NCBI RefSeq assembly: GCF_003515775.1
Contig: NZ_QWEI01000005.1
Span: 124,001 to 188,000 of the forward strand
Source of the DNA: Ureibacillus yapensis
GTDB lineage: Bacteria > Bacillota > Bacilli > Bacillales_A > Planococcaceae
DNA: 64,000 nucleotides
Direction of reading: 5' to 3'
The translations under genes were made by a program, and so were the position numbers. The notes beneath the pieces are model-generated. The model did no database searches, had not been told where the DNA came from, and was given only the letters and a program-made list of their open reading frames with translations. Positions 9,061 through 18,166 of the stretch are shown one piece after another (position 1 is the stretch's first letter; each line of letters opens with the position of its first letter).

Positions 9061-9366
9061 ATGGACAATAAATGGGCCAAGGTCATCATTCACGCTAGTG
9101 CCTTTTTTGCACCTGTATTAGTTCCGATTTTATTTTGGCTGCTAAGCTCGGATGAAGAAATCAAACGAGTTTCCATTCAGGCATTACTATTCCAAGGGGT
9201 CATGTGGATCTTGATCTTTATTTCAAGTCTGCTGGTTATTTTTATAATCGGTATTCCGTTATTGATTGTTTTTGGAATCATGACGATTGTGGTTCCGCTT
9301 ATCGGAATAGTGAAAGCCTTGGGTGATCAATCATGGGATTACCCAATCGTAGGACGCTGGGTATAG
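9061..9366 (+). CDS. DUF4870-type small membrane protein
   Basis: A 101-residue integral membrane protein. It has an N-terminal helix (about 9-28), a short loop SSDEEIKRVSIQALLFQ, then a long hydrophobic region (about 47-90) that can form two helices, and ends DYPIVGRWV. The order of a charged EEIKR loop, an IQALLFQ helix and a terminal YPIVGRW is typical of the DUF4870 family, whose function is unknown. The AAAGGTTGATGAAAG region before ATG 9061 supplies a weak ribosome binding site. It stands alone between terminators. Confidence 0.75.
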   Translation: MDNKWAKVIIHASAFFAPVLVPILFWLLSSDEEIKRVSIQALLFQGVMWILIFISSLLVIFIIGIPLLIVFGIMTIVVPLIGIVKALGDQSWDYPIVGRWV

Positions 9367-9482
9367 GAAGTAAAACAATTCCAAAATTGAGAGTTTAATC
9401 TAAAGGATGAAGCGTCATACTAAGAAATACCAAAACTTTGAGGCTATTTCTTAAACTTTCGTTCATTCATCATAGTCTTTTA

Positions 9483-9527
9483 AAGAGGTGGTCTCCATTA
9501 AAAATGGGATTGCCTCTTCTTGTTTTA
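9483..9527 (+). terminator. Intrinsic terminator upstream of the ctsR promoter
   Basis: GAGG-TGG-TCTCCAT pairs with ATGGGA-TTG-CCTC (with G-U pairs) around a TAAAA loop, then TTCTTGTTTT. It isolates the clp operon from the membrane protein gene. The remaining 9367-9482 shows nothing recognisable. Confidence 0.7.
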
Positions 9528-9571
9528 AAAAAACATTTAATGGAAATAGAAAAAAGTATAGGCGTTTTGAT

Positions 9572-9600
9572 TTGCATTTTTAAATTGATGTTTATATAAT
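9572..9600 (+). promoter_or_regulatory. Sigma-A promoter of ctsR operon
   Basis: TTGCAT (9572-9577), a 17-base spacer and a perfect TATAAT (9595-9600). The start point would be about 9607, inside the CtsR box. Confidence 0.8.
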
Positions 9601-9602
9601 AA

Positions 9603-9619
9603 AGTCAAAGATAGTCAAA
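9603..9619 (+). promoter_or_regulatory. CtsR operator (heptad direct repeat)
   Basis: AGTCAAA-GAT-AGTCAAA matches the established CtsR consensus RGTCAAA-NAN-RGTCAAA. It begins three bases after the -10 box and covers the expected transcription start, so binding would autorepress ctsR-mcsA-mcsB-clpC until heat or protein stress. Confidence 0.92.
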
Positions 9620-9651
9620 GTCAGTAAGTGAGTGAGGTGAGGAATTAAAAA

Positions 9652-10116
9652 ATGAGAAATATATCTGACATCATTGAAGGTTATTTGAAACAAGTTATCG
9701 AATTAGGTGGACAAGGACATATTGAGATTAAACGGAGTGAGCTGGCGGATAAATTCCAATGCGTCCCATCCCAAATCAATTATGTCATTAATACACGTTT
9801 TACAGCCGAAAGAGGATATCTTGTTGAAAGTAAACGCGGGGGCGGAGGCTATATCCGGATCTTGCGCGTGAAAGTGCACTCCAAAATGGAACTGCTGGAG
9901 GAAATCATGAAGCAAATCCAAAACGGAGCGACACAAGCAATGGCAGAGGATATTATTTATCGTTTGATCGACGAAGAAGTAATTTCAAAACGCGAAGCAA
10001 AGCTAATGCTCGCCGCAGTCGATCGGTCCACACTGCAATTACAATTGCCGACTAGAGACCAATTAAGGTCCTATATTCTGAAGTCTATGTTAACAACATT
10101 AAAATATGATAGGTAG
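9652..10116 (+). CDS. ctsR: Transcriptional repressor of class III stress genes CtsR
   Basis: A 154-residue dimeric winged-helix repressor of clp genes. The N-terminal DNA-binding part includes the KRSELADKFQCVPSQINYV helix-turn-helix. The glycine-rich RGGGGYIRI beta wing, which acts as the temperature sensor in Bacillus, is intact. The C-terminal helical part contains the McsB-responsive dimer region. Length matches the family. A CtsR box lies in its own promoter. A short repeat copy and 115 bp separate it from mcsA; no terminator intervenes, so the four genes are probably one operon. Confidence 0.97.
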   Translation: MRNISDIIEGYLKQVIELGGQGHIEIKRSELADKFQCVPSQINYVINTRFTAERGYLVESKRGGGGYIRILRVKVHSKMELLEEIMKQIQNGATQAMAEDIIYRLIDEEVISKREAKLMLAAVDRSTLQLQLPTRDQLRSYILKSMLTTLKYDR

Positions 10117-10178
10117 AAGAGCGGAGAACGCCTCCTTAGCCCATCCAACGCTCGGGGGCTGGCGTTCGCAGCTAACCA
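10117..10178 (+). repeat. Dispersed repeat, short form, copy C
   Basis: It begins GAAGAGCGGAGAACGCC, directly after the ctsR stop, and ends GGCTGGCGTTCGCAGCTAACCA. The ending is nearly that of copy A; the beginning is that of copy B. It lies within the ctsR-mcsA spacer and would be part of the operon mRNA. Confidence 0.7.
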
Positions 10179-10231
10179 CTATCAAAAAACTTTAATTAAA
10201 CAAAAATAGTTAGTCAAAAAGGGGCGAGGTC

Positions 10232-10786
10232 ATGATTTGTGAACACTGTCAAGAGCGGCAGGCAACAGTAACGGTTACACAAGTTGTCAATGGCCAAAAA
10301 AGCGAAAAACACTATTGCGAGATTTGTGCGCAAAACTTCCATCCTTTTAATTTGGATTTTCATAAAGAAGAACAAATCCCGATTCACCAACTGGTATCCA
10401 ATTTATTTGGATTGCCTGTATGGAATAGCGGCACACAGGAAAAAGCGCAACCCGTTATCCAAAAATCGGCTCAATGTCCGACATGCGGGTTTACCTTCCG
10501 CAGGTTTTTGAACGAAGGAAAGTTTGGATGTGCGCAATGTTATGAAACCTTTGGAAAACAACTTCCGCAAGTGTTGACCAAAATCCAAGCTGGAACGAGC
10601 CATGTTGGTAAAGCGCCAGGCAAACCGCAACGGCCGGATGAGACAATCAGAAAAGAAATTGCTGCTGCTCGTGAAAAATTGCAAAAAGCTATTGTAGAAG
10701 AACGTTTTGAAGATGCTGCTACTTTGCGTGATGAAATCCGGGATATGGAACGTAAACTAGAAGGTGGGGGTGTGGATACACCATGA
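10232..10786 (+). CDS. mcsA: McsA, activator of the protein arginine kinase McsB
   Basis: A 184-residue zinc-binding protein. Four CxxC pairs are visible: CEHC (3-6), CEIC near 30, CPTC near 85 and CAQC near 106. They form the two zinc modules of the family. A UVR-like helical hairpin (about 139-178, KEIAAAREKLQKAIVEERFE) follows. In Bacillus and Staphylococcus McsA binds and activates McsB and contributes to CtsR control and metal or heat stress responses. GGGGCGAGG precedes ATG 10232. Its stop overlaps the mcsB start by four bases (ATGA), which suggests translational coupling and matched stoichiometry. Confidence 0.96.
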   Translation: MICEHCQERQATVTVTQVVNGQKSEKHYCEICAQNFHPFNLDFHKEEQIPIHQLVSNLFGLPVWNSGTQEKAQPVIQKSAQCPTCGFTFRRFLNEGKFGCAQCYETFGKQLPQVLTKIQAGTSHVGKAPGKPQRPDETIRKEIAAAREKLQKAIVEERFEDAATLRDEIRDMERKLEGGGVDTP

Positions 10787-11883
10787 ATCTAGAATACTTT
10801 TTGAAAAGCAAGGCGCCCGGCTGGATGGATGATAAAGGAATTGATGCAGATATTGTCCTGAGTACACGTGTCCGCCTGGCTAGAAATTTAGAGGGATCTC
10901 GTTTCCCGCTAAGTTTTACAGAGCAAGAAGCACAGCAAGTGAATGACATGATAACAAAGGCAGCCATTTCTTTAAATAATGAAGAGCTGAATTTTTCCAA
11001 CTTCACAATTAGTGAAATGCCGGCATTGCAACGGCAAGTTTTGGTGGAAAAACATTTGATCAGCCCCCTTCTAGCCAAGAAGGAGAAATCCGCATCTGTT
11101 CTAATATCAAATGACGAAACTGTCAGCTTAATGGTAAACGAAGAAGATCACCTAAGAATTCAATGTTTGCTGCCGGGTCTACAGATTTCGGAGGCATATT
11201 CCAAAGCTGAAAAGTTGGATAGTCAACTGGAAAAACAACTGCCTTATGCCTTCAATGAACAGTTTGGCTATTTAACAAGCTGTCCGACAAATGTCGGAAC
11301 TGGGCTCCGTGCTTCCGTGATGATGCATTTGCCGGCGCTAACCATGTCAAAACAAATCAAAGTTGTTACACAAATGTTGGCGCGGTTAGGTATGGTTGTA
11401 CGGGGTATATATGGAGAAGGCAGTGAAAATTTGGGGAATATTTATCAAATCTCGAACCAAATGACTCTCGGAAAATCAGAAGAAGAAATTTTGCAAGACT
11501 TGCAGGAAGTAACAATTCAGATTATCAAAAATGAACGCGGTGCCCGGGAGGCATTGCTGAAAAATTCCCGAATAGTATTAGAAGACCGCTTCAATCGTTC
11601 ATTGGGAACGTTAAAATATGCTCGCATTTTAACGACTGAAGAAGCCGCTGCTTGTTTATCGAATGTTCGTCTGGGAGTAGATATGGGGATTATTCAAGGA
11701 GTCCCATTGCATATCTTGAATGAGTGCATGATTCTACTGCAGCCAGGATTTGTACAGCAATATGCAGGCACTACACTGCAAGCAAACGAACGAGATATCT
11801 ATAGAGCAAAATTACTGCGCGAGAAATTGAATTTAAAAAATCAAAAGCTAATGGAAAAAGGAGAGGAAAGACATGATGTTTAA
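10783..11883 (+). CDS. mcsB: Protein arginine kinase McsB
   Basis: A 366-residue enzyme that transfers phosphate from ATP to arginine side chains of proteins, marking them for ClpC-ClpP and inactivating CtsR. It has the phosphagen-kinase fold: STRVRLARN (27-35) in the nucleotide site, the acidic NEEDHLR segment near 119-125, and the active-site Cys167 in [15 protein letters not shown], at the same position as in B. subtilis. The C-terminal domain with the pArg-binding [16 protein letters not shown]-like helix is present. The start overlaps mcsA, and the last codons overlap the clpC start by 11 bases. Confidence 0.96.
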   Translation: MNLEYFLKSKAPGWMDDKGIDADIVLSTRVRLARNLEGSRFPLSFTEQEAQQVNDMITKAAISLNNEELNFSNFTISEMPALQRQVLVEKHLISPLLAKKEKSASVLISNDETVSLMVNEEDHLRIQCLLPGLQISEAYSKAEKLDSQLEKQLPYAFNEQFGYLTSCPTNVGTGLRASVMMHLPALTMSKQIKVVTQMLARLGMVVRGIYGEGSENLGNIYQISNQMTLGKSEEEILQDLQEVTIQIIKNERGAREALLKNSRIVLEDRFNRSLGTLKYARILTTEEAAACLSNVRLGVDMGIIQGVPLHILNECMILLQPGFVQQYAGTTLQANERDIYRAKLLREKLNLKNQKLMEKGEERHDV

Positions 11884-14317
11884 CCGTTTCACTCAACGTG
11901 CACAAAAAGTATTGCAATTGGCGCAAGAAGAAGCCATCCGTTGGAAACACGAATCCATTGGTACGGAACATATTTTACTTGGCCTTATTCGTGAAGGTGG
12001 GGGCATTGCAGCCAAGGCTTTGGAAGCGATCGATGTTAGCCCGCAAATCATTGAATCAGGAATTGAAGAACTGGTGGGCAAAGGCGCGAAAGACGTTGGA
12101 CCGATCGTTCACTATACACCAAGAGCGAAAAAAGTGATTGAATTGTCGGTAGATGAATCAAGAAAACTTGGCCATGCTTATATCGGTACGGAGCATATCT
12201 TGCTTGCGTTAATTCGTGAAGGTGAAGGAGTGGCAGCTCGCGTACTTGCAAATGCCGGAGTAAGTTTAAATAAAGCACGTCAACAAGTTCTATTATTATT
12301 GGGGAATAATGATTCCACTCAAAATGCAAGCAACCCGACACAATCCGTGAATACACCTACTTTGGATGGATTGGCACGCGATTTAACGGCCATTGCACGT
12401 GAAGGCACTTTAGACCCTGTCATTGGCCGCAGTAAAGAGATTACTCGCGTGATTGAAGTGCTGTCCCGCCGAACAAAAAACAATCCTGTGTTAATTGGGG
12501 AACCTGGTGTAGGTAAAACAGCCATTGCTGAAGGGCTTGCACAACAAATTGTCAATAATGAAGTTCCTGAAATCCTGCGAGATAAACGAGTCATGACTTT
12601 AGATATGGGAACGGTTGTAGCAGGAACAAAATATCGTGGTGAATTTGAAGATCGCCTGAAAAAAGTAATGGATGAAATCCGCCAAGCCGGAAACGTCATT
12701 CTTTTCATTGACGAGTTGCATACATTGATCGGTGCAGGTGGAGCTGAAGGTGCAATCGATGCATCAAACATTTTAAAACCTTCGCTGGCACGTGGAGAAC
12801 TTCAATGTATCGGGGCTACAACGCTTGATGAATATCGCAAATACATTGAGAAAGATGCTGCATTGGAGCGTCGTTTCCAACCAATCCAAGTTGATGAGCC
12901 ATCTGTAGAAGAAACAATCCTGATTATCAACGGCCTGCGTGATCGCTATGAAGCGCATCACCGCGTGAAAATCACGGATGAAGCAATTGAAGCGGCAGCA
13001 AAATTATCCGACCGCTATATTTCCGACCGATTCTTGCCGGATAAAGCAATCGATTTAATCGATGAAGCAGGCTCAAAAGTACGCTTGCGTTCATACACTG
13101 TTCCACCAAACTTAAAAGCTTTGGAAGAAAAACTGGACAATGTTCGAAACGAAAAGAACGCAGCGGTTTCGAGCCAAGAGTTTGAAAAAGCGGCAGCACT
13201 TCGCGATACAGAACAAAAAATCAAAGATGAGTTAGATTCAACAAAGAAAACATGGAAAGAAAAACAAGGGAAAGAAGAGTCTGAAGTAACGGTAGAAGAT
13301 ATTGCGCAAGTTGTTTCAATGTGGACTGGAATCCCGGTTTCAAAAATCGCTCAAGAAGAATCAGCGAAACTTCTTAACCTGGAAGAAGAATTGCACAAGC
13401 GCGTAGTTGGCCAAGGTGAAGCGGTAGAAGCCATTTCCCGTGCAATCCGCCGTGCTCGTGCCGGCCTGAAAGATCCAAAACGTCCAATTGGTTCATTTAT
13501 CTTCCTAGGACCTACAGGGGTTGGTAAAACAGAAGTTGCCCGTGCCCTTGCAGAAGTCATGTTCGGTGATGAAGATGCGATGATCCGTGTCGACATGTCC
13601 GAATATATGGAGAAACATTCAACTTCACGTCTAGTTGGTTCACCTCCAGGTTATGTTGGATTTGAGGAAGGCGGTCAATTAACTGAAAAAGTACGCCGCA
13701 AACCTTATTCCGTAATATTGCTTGATGAAATAGAAAAAGCACACCCAGATGTATTCAACATTTTACTTCAAGTATTGGATGACGGCCGTTTAACAGATTC
13801 TAAAGGACGTACGGTTGATTTCCGCAATACTGTGGTAATAATGACATCCAACGTGGGCGCTGATGCGCTTAAATATCGCAAATCTTTAGGATTCGGCACT
13901 GGTGATGCTGCTTCTTCGAAATATAAAGATATGAAAGGCACAATGCTCGAAGAATTGAAAAAAGCATTCCGCCCAGAATTCCTTAACCGTATCGACGAAG
14001 TGATTGTCTTCCACTCATTAGAAAAAGATGAATTGAAACAAATTATCTCACTAATGGCAGGCTCTTTAACAAAACGCTTAAAAGAGCAAAATATCGAGCT
14101 GGAACTAACAGATGCTGCGCTTGAAAAAATTGCGGAGGAAGGATACGATCCACAATATGGAGCACGTCCATTGCGTCGTGCATTGCAAAAACATGTGGAA
14201 GATCGCCTTTCTGAAGAATTACTAAAAGGTACAATCAGTACTGGTCAAAGTGTAACAATTGATTATGCTGACAATGATTTTGTGGTTCTGCCGAAAAGTG
14301 AAGCAGTAACAAAATAA
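11873..14317 (+). CDS. clpC: AAA+ unfoldase ClpC
   Basis: An 814-residue HSP100 unfoldase that feeds substrates, including phosphoarginine-tagged proteins, to ClpP. Two Clp-N repeats lie at about 1-145. The first AAA module has Walker A GEPGVGKT (209-216) and FIDELHT. A coiled-coil middle domain with a UVR-like segment ([13 protein letters not shown]) follows near 430. The second AAA module has GPTGVGKT near 545 and [15 protein letters not shown]-type ClpP loop is suggested by LGFGTGD near 675. The start is MMF as in B. subtilis, with GGAGAGGAAAG just upstream. The gene ends the operon at a clear terminator. Confidence 0.98.
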   Translation: MMFNRFTQRAQKVLQLAQEEAIRWKHESIGTEHILLGLIREGGGIAAKALEAIDVSPQIIESGIEELVGKGAKDVGPIVHYTPRAKKVIELSVDESRKLGHAYIGTEHILLALIREGEGVAARVLANAGVSLNKARQQVLLLLGNNDSTQNASNPTQSVNTPTLDGLARDLTAIAREGTLDPVIGRSKEITRVIEVLSRRTKNNPVLIGEPGVGKTAIAEGLAQQIVNNEVPEILRDKRVMTLDMGTVVAGTKYRGEFEDRLKKVMDEIRQAGNVILFIDELHTLIGAGGAEGAIDASNILKPSLARGELQCIGATTLDEYRKYIEKDAALERRFQPIQVDEPSVEETILIINGLRDRYEAHHRVKITDEAIEAAAKLSDRYISDRFLPDKAIDLIDEAGSKVRLRSYTVPPNLKALEEKLDNVRNEKNAAVSSQEFEKAAALRDTEQKIKDELDSTKKTWKEKQGKEESEVTVEDIAQVVSMWTGIPVSKIAQEESAKLLNLEEELHKRVVGQGEAVEAISRAIRRARAGLKDPKRPIGSFIFLGPTGVGKTEVARALAEVMFGDEDAMIRVDMSEYMEKHSTSRLVGSPPGYVGFEEGGQLTEKVRRKPYSVILLDEIEKAHPDVFNILLQVLDDGRLTDSKGRTVDFRNTVVIMTSNVGADALKYRKSLGFGTGDAASSKYKDMKGTMLEELKKAFRPEFLNRIDEVIVFHSLEKDELKQIISLMAGSLTKRLKEQNIELELTDAALEKIAEEGYDPQYGARPLRRALQKHVEDRLSEELLKGTISTGQSVTIDYADNDFVVLPKSEAVTK

Positions 14318-14329
14318 GATTGAACATAG

Positions 14330-14364
14330 CGGTTGATTCAGAAATGAATCAACCGTTTTTTTAT
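14330..14364 (+). terminator. Terminator of the ctsR-clpC operon
   Basis: A perfect 10-bp stem forms between CGGTTGATTC (14330-14339) and GAATCAACCG (14346-14355), followed by TTTTTTTATT. Confidence 0.92.
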
Positions 14365-14538
14365 TGCAAAAGGGAGGAGTACTATCCTCGGACCGACAGT
14401 TGTCAGACTTCATAGCCAATTGTGAATTATAAATATAATTTCTGTTATAAAACAATTGATTCATTTAATAAAACCCTCGAAAAATCATAAATATACTTTT
14501 TCAAACCGATTATTTTAATGGAAATGTTAAAAAAGAAG

Positions 14539-14568
14539 TTGAAAATGTAAGCCGTTACATTGTATAGT
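14539..14568 (+). promoter_or_regulatory. Sigma-A promoter of the ketodeoxygluconate/mannonate operon
   Basis: TTGAAA (14539-14544), an 18-base spacer and TATAGT (14563-14568). A cre-like sequence fills the spacer and a LacI-type operator lies just downstream of the expected start. The stretch 14365-14538 before it is AT-rich and shows nothing else I can name. Confidence 0.65.
14546..14559 (+). promoter_or_regulatory. Candidate catabolite-response element (cre)
   Basis: TGTAAGCCGTTACA fits the CcpA consensus TGWAANCGNTNWCA at all fixed positions except the central G, which is C here. It sits exactly between -35 and -10, an effective place for repression. Carbon catabolite control of such operons is usual; this site is a candidate only. 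Confidence 0.45.
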
Positions 14569-14588
14569 TTTAATACAGCATTAATACT

Positions 14589-14611
14589 AAAACGGTTTAG
14601 TAAACCGTTTT
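14589..14611 (+). promoter_or_regulatory. LacI-family operator
   Basis: A perfect inverted repeat, AAAACGGTTT-AGT-AAACCGTTTT, lies about 15-35 bases after the predicted start. It is the obvious target of the LacI-family regulator encoded at 18167 and would act as a roadblock. Confidence 0.8.
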
Positions 14612-14650
14612 ATGGATAGATAATCAATAAAAAATGAGGAGGGGAGTCAT

Positions 14651-15604
14651 TTGGCTGCAAAGATGGTATGGACTTTGGGAGACGCCCTGATTACATTCAA
14701 CCCAACAAGTACTGGTCCCATGCGTTATGTTTCAAGTTTCGAACGAAAAGTGGGTGGAGCAGAGCTAAACTTTGCAATTGGATGTGCCAGATTAGGACTT
14801 CAAGTAAAGTGGATGAGTAGATTGGGAGATGACGAGTTTGGAAAAGTCATCTATAAATTTGCTCGTGGAGAAGGGATCGATACTTCGCAGGTAAAATTGG
14901 TTGAAGGTTATCCTACCTCATTGAATTTTAAAGAAATTCGGGAAGACGGATCAGGCAAAACATTTTACTATCGTTATCAATCTCCCATTTTAACGTTATC
15001 AAATGAAGATATAACGGAAGAAATGTTTGATGGAGTGGATGTGATTCACCTATCGGGTGTTTTTTTGGCGATTGCTCCGCAAAATTTGGCTATCACAATG
15101 CGTGTGCTGGAAATAGCAAAGAAAAGAAACATCACGGTTTCCTTTGATCCGAATATTCGTCTGAAACTTTGGACAATCGAAGAAGCCAAGCGTGCCTATA
15201 CGAAAATTTTCCCGTATGTAGATATTTTATTAACAGGCCTTGATGAAATCGAAATGATTTTGGGAGATGCTTCAGAGAAAGCACTGGAGCAATTCGCGAA
15301 AGAATGCGCCATTAACCACTTGATTATTAAGGATGGCGGAAATGGCGTTAAAGCGCTGATTGATGGCGAATGGTACAAAAAAGATGCATTTAAAGTGAAA
15401 CCAATTGATACAGTCGGTGCAGGCGATGGGTTTGACGCAGGTTATATTTATGGCTATTTAAACGATATGAACGTTGAAGAACGGCTGACTTTCGCCAATG
15501 CTGTCGGGGGATTGGTTACAACCGTGTCGGGCGATAACGAAGGTTTGCCGGAATTGGAAGATGTGGAAGCGTTTATTGGAAAGCGAAAAATCGTTGAACG
15601 ATAA
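14651..15604 (+). CDS. kdgK: 2-dehydro-3-deoxygluconokinase (PfkB family)
   Basis: A 317-residue PfkB-type sugar kinase that phosphorylates 2-keto-3-deoxygluconate to KDPG. The substrate-side motif FERKVGGAELNFAIG and RLGDDEFG lie near the start. The C-terminal signature DTVGAGDGFDAGYIYG contains the catalytic Asp and anion hole. Context with KDPG aldolase and UxuA/UxuB fixes the likely substrate. The start is TTG 14651, eight bases after GGAGG; an ATG at 14663 would leave 16-20 bases and is the alternative. It is the first gene of a six-gene operon. Confidence 0.92.
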   Translation: MAAKMVWTLGDALITFNPTSTGPMRYVSSFERKVGGAELNFAIGCARLGLQVKWMSRLGDDEFGKVIYKFARGEGIDTSQVKLVEGYPTSLNFKEIREDGSGKTFYYRYQSPILTLSNEDITEEMFDGVDVIHLSGVFLAIAPQNLAITMRVLEIAKKRNITVSFDPNIRLKLWTIEEAKRAYTKIFPYVDILLTGLDEIEMILGDASEKALEQFAKECAINHLIIKDGGNGVKALIDGEWYKKDAFKVKPIDTVGAGDGFDAGYIYGYLNDMNVEERLTFANAVGGLVTTVSGDNEGLPELEDVEAFIGKRKIVER

Positions 15605-15622
15605 AAACGGGGGCAAGATACA

Positions 15623-16243
15623 ATGAAAAAATTTGAGATATTGCAAACATTAATTACCGAAAAACTGGTTGCGGTTATCCGGGGAAATAGCCCCGAAGAA
15701 GCGGTTGCTTTAACAAAAGGTGCCATTGAGGGCGGTATTACATCCATTGAGTTAACGTATACAACGCCTTTTGTACATGAAGTATTCACGGCGTTAAAGG
15801 ATAGCGGCGCTTTAATCGGAGCTGGCACCGTTCTTGATGCCGAAACTGCGCGCCACGCCATCTTGCATGGTGCCCAGTTCGTGGTAAGCCCTTCTTTTAA
15901 CGAATCAATCGCACAAGTTTGCAATCGGTACAGCATTCCTTACTTGCCGGGCTGCATGACGATTCGTGAAATGGTAAAAGCATTGGAAGCGGGCTGTGAC
16001 GTACTAAAATTATTCCCTGCCAACAACTTCACGCCAGGGTTTATAAAATCTGTCAAAGGGCCTCTGCCGAATGTAAACATTATGCCAACAGGCGGCATTA
16101 ATGCATCCAATATGAAGGAATGGTTGGAAGCGGGGGCAGTAGCTGTTGGAATTGGCAGTGATTTAAATCGCGCCTACAAAGAAGGCGGTTATGAAGCGGT
16201 AGTAGCGACAAGCAAAAATTATCGTGCACAACTTTCAAAATAA
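15623..16243 (+). CDS. kdgA: KDPG/KHG aldolase (2-dehydro-3-deoxy-phosphogluconate aldolase)
   Basis: A 206-residue class I aldolase that cleaves KDPG to pyruvate and glyceraldehyde 3-phosphate. The TIM-barrel motifs are AVIRGNSPEEA, the catalytic Glu in SIELTYTTP, GAGTVLDAE, the Schiff-base Lys in DVLKLFPANN, and the phosphate-binding PTGGINASN. Length is normal. It starts 19 bp after kdgK, with GGGGGCAAG as ribosome binding site. It carries out the last step of the pathway encoded here. Confidence 0.94.
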   Translation: MKKFEILQTLITEKLVAVIRGNSPEEAVALTKGAIEGGITSIELTYTTPFVHEVFTALKDSGALIGAGTVLDAETARHAILHGAQFVVSPSFNESIAQVCNRYSIPYLPGCMTIREMVKALEAGCDVLKLFPANNFTPGFIKSVKGPLPNVNIMPTGGINASNMKEWLEAGAVAVGIGSDLNRAYKEGGYEAVVATSKNYRAQLSK

Positions 16244-16256
16244 GGGAGGAAATCTT

Positions 16257-17321
16257 ATGAACATGACCTTTCGTTGGTATGGTCGCGGAAACGATACGGT
16301 GACATTGGAACATATCAAACAAATCCCGGGAACTAAAGGAATCGTTTGGGCTTTGCATAACAAGCAAGCAGGCGAACTTTGGACAAAAGAAGAGATTAAA
16401 GAAGAAGTGGAATACATTCAAAGCCATGGCTTCCATACGGATGTTGTCGAAAGCGTGAATGTACACGAAGATATAAAGCTGGGGAAACAGACGCGTGATC
16501 AATATATCGAAAATTACAAACAGACCATTCGAAATTTGGGGGAAGCCGGCGTTAAGGTGATTTGCTACAATTTCATGCCGATTTTCGATTGGACGCGCAC
16601 CGATCTTTTCCACCCACTTCCGGATGGTTCGACTGCACTTTATTTTGATAAGGAAAAAGTGATCAACCTTGATCCGCAAGAATTGGTTAAAACGGTTAGT
16701 GAAGCATCAGACCTCTCATTGCCGGGATGGGAACCTGAACGCCTGGCTCGTCTATCGGAGTTGTTTGAAGAATACAAGGGAGTAGATGAAGAACAGCTTT
16801 GGTCCAATCTTCAATACTTCCTGGAAGCCATCTTGCCGGTTGCTGAAGAGGCTGGTATTCAGATGGCCATTCACCCGGATGACCCGCCATATTCCATCTT
16901 TGGATTGCCGCGCATTATTACTGGTGCAGCCAGCTATGAGCGCTTAATCCGAATTTCGGATTTAGAGGCAAATGGCTTTACCCTTTGCACAGGTTCAATG
17001 GGGGCGAGTCCGGAAAATAATATGGTGGAAATTGCAGAGAAATATGCTTACCGGTCGCCATTTGCCCATATTCGAAATGTGAAAATTTTCGATAATGGCA
17101 GCTTTACGGAAACATCCCATTATACAACGGATGGTTCGATTGATATTAAAGGGGTCGTAAAGGCGCTCCATGACCAAAATTACGAAGGTTATGTTCGTCC
17201 GGATCACGGTCGCCATCTATGGGGCGAAGTTTGCCGGCCTGGCTATGGTTTATATGACCGTGCGCTTGGCATTATGTATTTGCTTGGTCTTTGGGATGCT
17301 TACAATAATGCGAAAGGGTGA
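16257..17321 (+). CDS. uxuA: D-mannonate dehydratase UxuA
   Basis: A 354-residue enzyme that removes water from D-mannonate to give 2-keto-3-deoxygluconate, using a divalent metal. UxuA-type features are the N-terminal MTFRWYGRGNDTV, PGTKGIVWALH, VCYNFMP-like VKVICYNFMPIFDWTRTD, the metal-site region MAIHPDDPPYSIFGLPRI, and the C-terminal RPDHGRHLWGE with His and Glu. I start at ATG 16257, seven bases after GGGAGG; an in-frame start at 16224 would overlap kdgA. It is fourteen bases from the aldolase and five from uxuB, so tightly coupled. Confidence 0.94.
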   Translation: MNMTFRWYGRGNDTVTLEHIKQIPGTKGIVWALHNKQAGELWTKEEIKEEVEYIQSHGFHTDVVESVNVHEDIKLGKQTRDQYIENYKQTIRNLGEAGVKVICYNFMPIFDWTRTDLFHPLPDGSTALYFDKEKVINLDPQELVKTVSEASDLSLPGWEPERLARLSELFEEYKGVDEEQLWSNLQYFLEAILPVAEEAGIQMAIHPDDPPYSIFGLPRIITGAASYERLIRISDLEANGFTLCTGSMGASPENNMVEIAEKYAYRSPFAHIRNVKIFDNGSFTETSHYTTDGSIDIKGVVKALHDQNYEGYVRPDHGRHLWGEVCRPGYGLYDRALGIMYLLGLWDAYNNAKG

Positions 17322-17326
17322 TTTGA

Positions 17327-18163
17327 ATGATTCCGATTCATGAAAATTTAAAAGAGCGTGTAGCGGTCATAACGGGAGGAAGCGGTGTGCTTTGCTCCGA
17401 GATGGCACGTGAACTTGCGCGTCAGGGAATGAAGATTGCCATTTTAAATTTAAATGCCGAAAAAGGGCAAAAAGTAGTGGAAAGCATTAAGCAATCTGGT
17501 GGGGAAGCCATTTCCATCAGCACAAACGTTTTGAATAAACAATCGCTGATCAATGCACGCGAAGAAATTTTAAAGCAATTTGGCCGCGTGGACTTATTGA
17601 TCAATGGAGCTGGAGGCAATCATCCGGATGCCATTACCGCTCCGGAAGAGTCTGTCCAGGAAATAGAGGGAAAAACGTTCTTTGACCTGGATGAAAAAGG
17701 ATTTTCAGATGTTTTCTCTTTAAATTTCACAGGAACCTTCCTTGCTTGCCAGGTTTTTGGGCAAGCGCTATTGAAAGCGGAAGCACCGACAATTATCAAT
17801 ATTTCGTCCATGAGCGGTTATACGCCGTTAACGAAGATCCCTGCTTACAGCGCGGCAAAAGCTTCCATCAACAACTTTACGGAATGGCTGGCTGTTCACT
17901 TTGCCCAGGAAGGACTTCGCGTGAATGCCATTGCTCCAGGTTTCTTTGTGACCACACAAAACAAGGATTTGCTTGTTGAAGCCAATGGAGAGTATACAAG
18001 CCGCTCCAAGAAAATCCTAGCTGCCACACCTATGAAAAAATTCGGTGAGCCGCAACATTTATTAGGTGCATTATTGTTCCTTGCGGATGAATCGTACTCT
18101 TCTTTTGTGACAGGAACAACAATTCCAGTGGATGGTGGATTCAACGCTTATTCTGGAGTGTAA
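17327..18163 (+). CDS. uxuB: D-fructuronate/D-mannonate oxidoreductase, SDR type (UxuB/YjmF-like)
   Basis: A 278-residue short-chain dehydrogenase, the same length as B. subtilis YjmF/UxuB. It has the glycine-rich TGGSGVLCSEMA cofactor site, the LINGAGGNHPDA strand, the catalytic Ser in INISSMSG, and YSAAKASIN with catalytic Tyr and Lys. Together with adjacent uxuA, interconversion of fructuronate and mannonate is the best role. The E. coli UxuB is a different, long-chain enzyme, so this is an analogue. Other sugar-acid oxidoreductase activities cannot be excluded. Confidence 0.85.
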   Translation: MIPIHENLKERVAVITGGSGVLCSEMARELARQGMKIAILNLNAEKGQKVVESIKQSGGEAISISTNVLNKQSLINAREEILKQFGRVDLLINGAGGNHPDAITAPEESVQEIEGKTFFDLDEKGFSDVFSLNFTGTFLACQVFGQALLKAEAPTIINISSMSGYTPLTKIPAYSAAKASINNFTEWLAVHFAQEGLRVNAIAPGFFVTTQNKDLLVEANGEYTSRSKKILAATPMKKFGEPQHLLGALLFLADESYSSFVTGTTIPVDGGFNAYSGV

Positions 18164-18166
18164 ACA

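Noticed and set aside
15454-15936. 160-residue minus-strand frame over kdgK and kdgA
   Set aside because: It overlaps two clear plus-strand genes with conserved catalytic motifs; no start signal; composition of an antisense shadow.
16098-16679. 193-residue minus-strand frame over kdgA and uxuA
   Set aside because: Antisense to two well-conserved enzymes; Cys/Phe/Leu-rich shadow without a family.
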